Positions 33,928 to 36,424 of a stretch of DNA of 36,424 bases are shown here, piece after piece. Every line of letters starts with the position of its first letter. The first letter of the stretch is position 1. The notes under the pieces were generated by a model that had not been told where the DNA came from, did no database searches, and saw nothing but the letters and a program-made list of their open reading frames with translations. The DNA lies in NCBI GenBank assembly GCA_029932385.1, contig JAOZQE010000010.1:1-36424 (forward strand). The letters run 5' to 3'. The position numbers were made by a program, and so were the translations under genes. This stretch comes from a bacterium. GTDB lineage: Bacteria > Desulfobacterota > Anaeroferrophillalia > Anaeroferrophillales > Tharpellaceae.

Positions 33928-33957
33928 TTGACACCACAATAGCCCGCAAGATATAGA
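33928..33957 (+). promoter_or_regulatory. Promoter of the small TPR lipoprotein gene
   Basis: TTGACA (33928-33933), an 18-base spacer and TATAGA (33952-33957), about 77 bases ahead of the ATG at 34034. Confidence 0.6.
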
Positions 33958-34033
33958 GAAAGTAACGATATTAAAGGATGATTTCGCGTTAATAACATTA
34001 GATTATCCGCAAATTATACTTAAGAGAGCAAAC

Positions 34034-34345
34034 ATGAAAACATTAATCATCGGATGTATGTTATTATTTCTGGTCGGCTGCACCGCTTCCAGCGGTGCAA
34101 TTATTGGCGCACATAAATATTATGATAACGGTGAATATCATAAATCTTTATCAAAGGCACTTCATGCCGGCAATAAATATGAATACTCTGATGAATCAGC
34201 GGCGGAGCTCGATTACATAGTTGCTGAGAGTTATGAAAAATTGGGCGAAATCAATAAATCTCAAGCCATGTACAAATACATCGTCGATAAATATCCCGAA
34301 ACCAAATTTGGTTGCCTGGCCCGAGCTGTCTTGCAGGAGAAATAA
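34034..34345 (+). CDS. Small TPR-like lipoprotein
   Basis: A 103-residue lipoprotein. A short signal peptide ends in the lipobox LVGC (Cys16). The mature part contains about two TPR-like helix pairs (YYDNGEYHKSLSKALHAG, then YIVAESYEKLGEINKSQAM and YKYIVDKYPETKFGCLA). It resembles the shortest members of the BamD/YfgC-type tetratricopeptide lipoproteins, but it is far too short to be BamD. AAGAGAG lies upstream of the ATG. It likely sits on the inner face of the outer membrane as a protein-interaction adaptor; partners are unknown. Confidence 0.85.
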   Translation: MKTLIIGCMLLFLVGCTASSGAIIGAHKYYDNGEYHKSLSKALHAGNKYEYSDESAAELDYIVAESYEKLGEINKSQAMYKYIVDKYPETKFGCLARAVLQEK

Positions 34346-34460
34346 CCTCTTCAGGCAAAATCAACCAGTATCTCAGGAAAAAACGGTGACCGCCGCAAAT
34401 TAAATAAATGTTCGGCCGCCATCCATTTTTTACAACGGCAAAATCGATCTGGAACTACAG

Positions 34461-35081
34461 ATGTCTTTTCTGGCTGCGTTTTTTTATGACCACTTTATGA
34501 CGACTGTTGAAAGATCATGTTTAAGAGAATGGCGGCATGAGCTTCTCGAACAAGTCAGCGGCGAAGTTCTGGAAATCGGGGCCGGCACCGGAGCCAACCT
34601 CGAGTTTTATCCTGAAACCGTCACCAGACTGGTTCTGGCAGAACCCGATCAGCATATGCGGCAGTTCTTACAAAAGAACACCCGCCATAGTAAACTGAAA
34701 GATATTCACATAGCAAATGAAACCGCAGAGGATCTCGATGCAGACGATGAATCTTTTGATTTTGTCGTCACGGCTCTGGTCTGCTGTTCATTTGCCGATC
34801 TGGAAGCAGCTTTACTTGAAATCAGGCGGGTCCTAAAACCTGGTGGTAGTCTACTGTTCATGGAGCATGTGGCCGCCGATGACGGCACCGGCAGAAGGTA
34901 CTGGCAAAACCTGGTTAACCCTATCTGGCGCAGAGTGATGGGCAACTGCCACTTGAACCGGGAAATCGAAGGCGCAATGATAAGCGCCGGATTCAACATC
35001 AGGCAAATCAAACGAGAGAGTATGCGGACGATAATCGCGCCTCTGCTTCCAACAATCAGGGGCTGCGCTCTAAAAATATGA
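34461..35081 (+). CDS. Class I SAM methyltransferase, METTL7-like
   Basis: A 206-residue S-adenosylmethionine-dependent methyltransferase. SAM-binding motif I is VLEIGAGTGANLEFYP (about 36-51), the acidic motif II is LVLAEPDQHM, motif III surrounds DFVVTALVCCSFADL, and LKPGGSLLFMEHV follows. The C-terminal pattern (W-Q near NLVNPIWRRVMGNCHLNREIEGAMISAGF, ending RGCALK) recalls the METTL7/thiol-methyltransferase group, so a small thiol or lipid substrate is possible. There is no membrane anchor. It is followed 63 bases later by a secreted DUF302 gene on the same strand. The methyltransferase call is firm; the METTL7 link is by recalled pattern only. Confidence 0.88.
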   Translation: MSFLAAFFYDHFMTTVERSCLREWRHELLEQVSGEVLEIGAGTGANLEFYPETVTRLVLAEPDQHMRQFLQKNTRHSKLKDIHIANETAEDLDADDESFDFVVTALVCCSFADLEAALLEIRRVLKPGGSLLFMEHVAADDGTGRRYWQNLVNPIWRRVMGNCHLNREIEGAMISAGFNIRQIKRESMRTIIAPLLPTIRGCALKI

Positions 35082-35144
35082 CTCCAGGCTTCACTGCTTT
35101 ACATTAACACAAACCAGATAATTTTAACTTTTAAGGAGCAACTA

Positions 35145-35597
35145 ATGAAACAGATAATTCTCGTGACTTTAATCATAGCATCTTTTGCTCTCCCGGCCGC
35201 GGCCGGTGACGGGATGATTAATGTCGCCAGTTCCTTCACGGTTTCCGAAAGTGCCGAACGCATGGTTAAGATCCTCAATAAAAAGGGCATGACCATCTTC
35301 AAACGCATCAAACATTCTCAAAGTGCTGACCGGGTGGGCGTCAAACTGCGCCCGACCGAGCTCATAATCTTCGGCAACCCCAAAGTCGGAAGCCCGCTTA
35401 TGGCCTGTCAGCAGAGTATTGCCATTGATCTGCCGCAAAAGGCCTTAATCTGGGAAGATGAAAAGGGTAAGGTCTGGATCTCATACAACGACCCCCGATA
35501 CCTAGCCGCACGCCACCACCTTGCCGGCTGTGAAAAAGTAATAAACAAAATCGGGAAAGCTCTGGCCGGCATCACCAAGGCGGCGGCAACCAGGTAG
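35145..35597 (+). CDS. Secreted DUF302 protein
   Basis: A 150-residue exported protein. The signal peptide is about residues 1-20 (MKQIILVTLIIASFALPAAA). The remainder is a DUF302 domain: SSFTVSESAERMVKILNKKGMTIFKRIKHSQSA, then TELIIFGNPKVGSPLMACQQSIAIDLPQKALIWEDEKGKVWISYNDP. The order FGNPKxGxPLM is the family's signature. The biochemical role of DUF302 is not established; some members occur with sulfur or metal redox genes. TAAGGAG before the ATG is a strong ribosome site. It lies between the methyltransferase and marC, on the same strand. Confidence 0.9.
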   Translation: MKQIILVTLIIASFALPAAAGDGMINVASSFTVSESAERMVKILNKKGMTIFKRIKHSQSADRVGVKLRPTELIIFGNPKVGSPLMACQQSIAIDLPQKALIWEDEKGKVWISYNDPRYLAARHHLAGCEKVINKIGKALAGITKAAATR

Positions 35598-35673
35598 AGT
35601 CCTTGTAAGCTCATCTACAATCTGACAGAAGCGACCGCAAATTTAATCTCGGCTTTGTTTAGGAAAGAATTGC

Positions 35674-36294
35674 ATGAATGAACTGCTGCAGCACGCATTG
35701 AGTGTTTTTTTAGGTTTTTTTGCCATCATGAACCCGATTGCCAATACCGCGGTATTTGTCGGTTTAACCGAGGGGAAAGAACTCACAGAGCAAAAGAGGA
35801 TCGCTTTCAAAGCGTTATTGATCTCTTTTATAGTCGTCCTGGCTTTTGCGGTCCTGGGAAAAAGTATTTTTCATCTTTTCGGCATCACGCTCCCGGCCTT
35901 CAGAATAACCGGAGGTATTTTAGTTTTTATTATCGGCTACCAGATGCTCCACGGTGAGAGTTCGAAAATGCACAAATCCCGGGATAATGACGATGCTGAT
36001 ATTGCAGTTTCACCGCTGGCGGTACCGATTCTGGCCGGGCCGGGAACCATTGCCACGGCCATGAATTTTGCCGCGGGCGGAGGCTGGGCTTCGATAATAA
36101 TCACCATTGCGGCATTTGCCAGCCTCTGCATCATTACCTTCTTATGCTTTATTTTCGGCCAGAAAATAAATAAACTGATCGGAGCCAGCGGTCTCAGCAT
36201 CATCACCCGGCTCATGGGTCTGATCCTGGCGGTGATCGGCACCCAGATGCTGATCACCGGAATCTCCGGAGCGGTAACATTCTTCAGCAAATAA
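35674..36294 (+). CDS. marC: MarC-family integral membrane protein
   Basis: A 206-residue inner-membrane protein of the MarC/UPF0056 family, with about six hydrophobic helices. The family marks are FFAIMNPIANTAVFVGLT in helix 1, RITGGILVFIIGYQML, and the second-half repeat SPLAVPILAGPGTIATAMNF, which mirrors the first. The transported substrate is not established; an early link to multidrug resistance was not supported. AGGAAAG lies upstream of the ATG at 35674. A hairpin terminator follows at 36358. The symbol is used in the family sense only. Confidence 0.9.
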   Translation: MNELLQHALSVFLGFFAIMNPIANTAVFVGLTEGKELTEQKRIAFKALLISFIVVLAFAVLGKSIFHLFGITLPAFRITGGILVFIIGYQMLHGESSKMHKSRDNDDADIAVSPLAVPILAGPGTIATAMNFAAGGGWASIIITIAAFASLCIITFLCFIFGQKINKLIGASGLSIITRLMGLILAVIGTQMLITGISGAVTFFSK

Positions 36295-36357
36295 TCGTAA
36301 TGCAGACGAAGACTATTTAAAAATGGTCATGGAAATTAAAATATTTACCCACAACGC

Positions 36358-36401
36358 AAAAAGAGCGGCCACCCGTAACCGGGTGCCGCTCTTTAATTTT
36401 T
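36358..36401 (+). terminator. Rho-independent terminator after marC
   Basis: AAAGAGCGGC plus ACCCG pairs with CGGGT plus GCCGCTCTTT, with one bulged C and a TAAC loop, and is followed by TAATTTTT. A further perfect hairpin, GCGGGC-AAT-GCCCGC (36410-36424), lies at the window edge. Confidence 0.8.
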
Positions 36402-36424
36402 AGCTATTTGCGGGCAATGCCCGC

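Noticed and set aside
34034-34345. Small TPR lipoprotein as BamD.
   Set aside because: At 103 residues it has room for about two TPR repeats, while BamD has five; only the lipobox and helix style agree.
5463-35133. The 17-mer GATAATTTTAACTTTTA occurs after sbcC (5463-5479) and before the DUF302 gene (35117-35133).
   Set aside because: It is AT-rich, has only two copies, and sits in unlike settings (stop codon versus ribosome-site region); chance is the simplest explanation.

Overview
The window reads as a chromosomal segment of moderate GC from a Gram-negative bacterium. Periplasmic SurA/PpiC chaperones, LPS-type kinase domains and lipoproteins indicate an outer membrane. The protein styles, the order def-fmt-DUF116-mfd-ppiC-ppiC-surA, and an ADP-forming acyl-CoA synthetase fit a Desulfobacterota ('deltaproteobacterial') lineage, probably anaerobic. 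That placement is inference from gene style and order, not a database match. No insertion sequence, integrase, phage gene, CRISPR array or rRNA operon was found. The segment looks like core genome with a few lineage-specific genes.

Layout. (1) 1-767, minus: a metalloid-type ArsR repressor and a truncated ArsP/DUF318 permease, with a promoter whose -10 lies inside a perfect 14-bp palindrome. (2) 960-5467, plus: sbcD-sbcC, ended by a strong hairpin shared with a convergent membrane diguanylate cyclase (5611-6771, minus). (3) 7147-7224, minus: a tRNA-Glu(TTC) with its own promoter and terminator. (4) 7595-18323, plus: an RNase II/R-type exonuclease, then def-fmt-DUF116-mfd and three consecutive parvulin-type PPIase/chaperone genes ending in surA, closed by a 19-bp perfect hairpin. 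(5) 18591-23274, minus: an orphan secreted protein, a NodU/CmcH carbamoyltransferase with a tandem-domain sugar kinase, and a twin-SH3 secreted protein. (6) 23575-27292, plus: enoyl-CoA hydratase, ADP-forming acyl-CoA synthetase and TSUP permease, tightly packed. (7) 27289-33721, minus: a divergent protein resembling amidoligases (COOH-NH2 ligase fold), hisS, comEC with a degenerate metallo-beta-lactamase domain, and a CbpA-like DnaJ. (8) 34034-36294, plus: a small TPR lipoprotein, a METTL7-like methyltransferase, a secreted DUF302 protein and a MarC-family membrane protein.

How the genes work together. def and fmt handle N-terminal formyl-methionine chemistry. mfd and sbcCD serve DNA repair. 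The three PPIase genes make an outer-membrane protein folding module. The carbamoyltransferase/kinase pair is best explained as decoration of the LPS inner core, by analogy with the Pseudomonas wap/waa genes. The hydratase/ACD/TSUP operon looks like a short acyl-CoA catabolic route with ATP recovery and export of an anion. The least explained genes are the amidoligase-like protein (27289-28761) and the orphan secreted protein (18591-19112).
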